Made by a program: the position numbers and the translations under genes | Notes under the pieces: model-generated | Seen by the model: the letters and a program-made list of their open reading frames with translations, nothing else | Databases searched by the model: none | Told to the model about the DNA's origin: nothing | NCBI GenBank assembly: GCA_964020155.1 | Contig: OZ026549.1 | Location: forward strand, 4,924,219-4,946,718 | DNA length: 22,500 bases | Direction of reading: 5' to 3' | DNA from: Chondrilla cf. caribensis | Taxonomy: Eukaryota > Porifera > Demospongiae > Chondrillida > Chondrillidae | Shown: one piece after another, positions 20,470 through 22,500 of the stretch | Layout of the letters: every line of letters begins with the position of its first letter | How positions within the stretch are numbered: the first letter of the stretch is position 1

Positions 20470-20476
20470 TGACGTG
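20470..20476 (+). promoter_or_regulatory. CRE-like TGACGTG before dispanin (copy B)
   Basis: This is the counterpart of 10353-10359, at the same distance from its TATA box. Confidence 0.3.
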
Positions 20477-20555
20477 TGGTTCAGTTGCGGACGTGTCACC
20501 ACTGTGGTGCAATAGCTACCGGCAATTAATGATTATTTTTTGACCGGGTAACTGG

Positions 20556-20563
20556 TATAAAAG
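20556..20563 (+). promoter_or_regulatory. TATA box of dispanin (copy B)
   Basis: TATAAAAG lies 150 bases before the ATG at 20706. It is a better match to the TATA consensus than copy A's TATATAAG. Confidence 0.62.
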
Positions 20564-20705
20564 AGTCCGTTTTGCACTTTGTTTCGTCCGCGACCTTCAT
20601 TAATAACCAATACGTGGTTTGTCGCTGTTATACTCGGAGGCGAACTTGTTATATTATACGCAAAATACTACTGCAGCTGAAGTGTCATTGCGTGGTACGG
20701 AGAAA

Positions 20706-21502
20706 ATGAGCACTACAGTCGGTAAGAAGCTTAAATAATTTTCAGTGTTATCACTCATTTTTGATCCATCTACAATTTCACGGATATTCATAGCTCGTCT
20801 GTTCCGTATTGAAATCAAAACCCAGGTAGTAATTTATGTAAGAATTGTTATTATACTAACTTGGCCTATCCTAGTGGAATACCAACGTCGGTGGGTCGCT
20901 ACCGATTTCTGTTATCCCGTAGGCTACGTATGGTATAAGCTACAAGCGGCGGGGTATCTTTGACAATTGTTTGTATAGAAGCATACGTGTTTTGGGTGGA
21001 GTATCAAGCGCTCCTGTTGTAAGCGTGAACTTCGATATCGATAGAACAGACATTACTTTTTGCACTGGGAAGGGTGTTGTCATGTTAATTTTCAATTCTT
21101 TTGTCATTTTGAAGATTACAAACCAACAGACCCTGGGTATGGACAACCCCCACCCTCAGGAGAGATACCTTTTCATAATGAACCAGTTGTAACCGGACGG
21201 ACAGGTCCCCCCATCCAGCAGGTGAGGAATCAACATGCACTCCGTGAACAGAATGGTCTCATACATGCAACAGTACATTATATATATTTTACACATATAT
21301 TAATGATCAAAGGCTTAATATGTATAATATTGCACATATAAATCAAGTATTCAGTCATATTGTCATATATGTTTTGTGTTGCAACTCACATCATGTGTCG
21401 TGTAGCATGTGTTGGAGTATCTATGGTAGCATGTACTGGCATAACTCATGGGGTTGGGTTTACTCAAAGTGACATACCTCGTCTGTTCTGCATGTGATAT
21501 TG

Positions 21503-21566
<64 letters not shown>

Positions 21567-22031
21567 ATATTATGTACTTGTATGTGCATATGTGTGGATG
21601 AGTTGAATGTGTGCCATTCTTCCATGCAGCCTCCAGACTACCTAGCCCTGTCAATTATTACCCTCCTACTCTGCTTTTGGCCACTTGGGATCGTTGCCTT
21701 GCTGAAATCACTGGAGGTGAGTCAATCTATTGGATAACATTCCTACACCTTCTGGTGTTCAGAAATACTGACCATTGTCAGCACCACTGAACCGAGACTG
21801 ATGTATTCATCTACATAGACACACAGACCAATATAGGCACTACTGAAGCCTATCAAGTCTGATGCATTTCTTTTTGATCTATGTACACACATGACAAGGG
21901 AGGGAAAGAATTCATGCCGTTGTGTCCTAGTCTCACACAACCATACACACACTCTGTCTCTTCCATTTTCAAATGCGGACCACCAAACCCTACCTTTTCT
22001 GGTTTGATCCGGCTACAAAAGACCAGTAGTG

Positions 22032-22106
<75 letters not shown>

Positions 22107-22436
22107 TTATGTATGTACTGTCTAATATGTAGGATTCACCATTCTCTGTGTATGTGTGTATGTTGGTACCTCTGTATATGACGACAACTCCTCTACTCTC
22201 TACCACACTCCACAATTCAGGTGAGATCGCACTTTGCTGCTGGGAAGTATAGAGAGGCTGAGGAGTCTTCAAAGTCAGCAAAACTGTTCAACAAGATTGG
22301 GATTGGCATTGGGATCGGTATTATCATCTTCAGCGTGGTGTTCACAATCATTGTCGTGGCAGTCAGTGTTGCAGTGCCCTTGGCTGCTCTCAGTAGTGCT
22401 GGTTTGACCACCACCAGAGTCACAACGATGTCATAG
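20706..22436 (+). CDS. CD225/dispanin-family membrane protein, four exons, 141 residues (copy B)
   Basis: Exons are 20706-20721, 21115-21221, 21630-21716 and 22221-22436. Splice sites and phases match copy A, and the frame is intact. The head, PPDYLALSI, CFWPLGIVALLKS and the basic loop are kept. There are 14 predicted substitutions plus one extra threonine near the C-terminus relative to copy A. Changes cluster in the end of the proline-rich head, the loop (K/E, Q/L), the start of the second membrane segment and the C-terminal tail. This is far more change than FRG1 shows in the same duplication. Family and cellular location are as for copy A. Confidence 0.9.
21504..21564 (+). repeat. TG microsatellite in dispanin intron 2 (copy B)
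   Basis: This is the counterpart of 11363-11427 in the same intron position, with a slightly different length. Confidence 0.95.
22039..22105 (+). repeat. TG microsatellite in dispanin intron 3 (copy B)
   Basis: A pure TG run of about 67 bases, the expanded form of 11931-11972. Confidence 0.95.
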
Positions 22437-22500
22437 AACATAAAATGGCATTACAAACTTTTAACATTTGGAGTGATTAGCTTTTGCACCCATTTACACA

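Overview
The window is animal nuclear DNA. It has spliced genes with GT-AG introns (shortest clear ones about 70 bases), and the intron and intergenic sequence is full of TG/CA microsatellites and minisatellites. The recognisable genes are a CLC-type chloride/proton antiporter, FRG1 and a CD225/dispanin membrane protein, together with a DNA transposon whose protein joins an integrase, a ULP1 protease and a PHD finger. Compact spacing, short introns and that transposon type suggest a marine invertebrate, and a sponge is my best guess. The sequence alone does not prove it.

The main structure is a direct tandem duplication with a unit of about 13.2 kb. Copy A runs from about 149 to 13,250. Copy B starts at about 13,251 and continues past the right edge. 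Each copy carries, all on the + strand: (1) the last three exons of the CLC gene (A 459-1352, B 13706-14661); (2) a complete ten-exon FRG1 gene encoding 260 residues (A 1511-7311, B 14820-19986); (3) a complete four-exon dispanin gene (A 10589-12299, B 20706-22436). Copy A then ends in the first exon or exons of an unidentified gene (12870-13086). The duplication joint lies in a TG repeat directly downstream of those exons. The unique 1-148 sequence and the unique sequence left of 13,251 both stop at TG tracts, so the breakpoint appears to be in the microsatellite.

Copy A holds about 2.57 kb (roughly 7542-10108) that copy B lacks. It contains a decayed transposon: an integrase remnant with a frame-shifting internal deletion, one intron, a nine-residue repeat region with a one-base frameshift, and an intact ULP1-like protease plus PHD reading frame. 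The remaining A-specific segment (9581-10108) has one unidentified open frame.

By eye, the predicted CLC tails are identical between copies, FRG1 differs at 4 of 260 residues, and dispanin differs at 14 residues plus one indel in about 140. Most of the other length difference is satellite copy number. I see no evidence that the three genes form a functional system. An uncollapsed second haplotype placed in tandem by the assembler would give the same picture and must be excluded.
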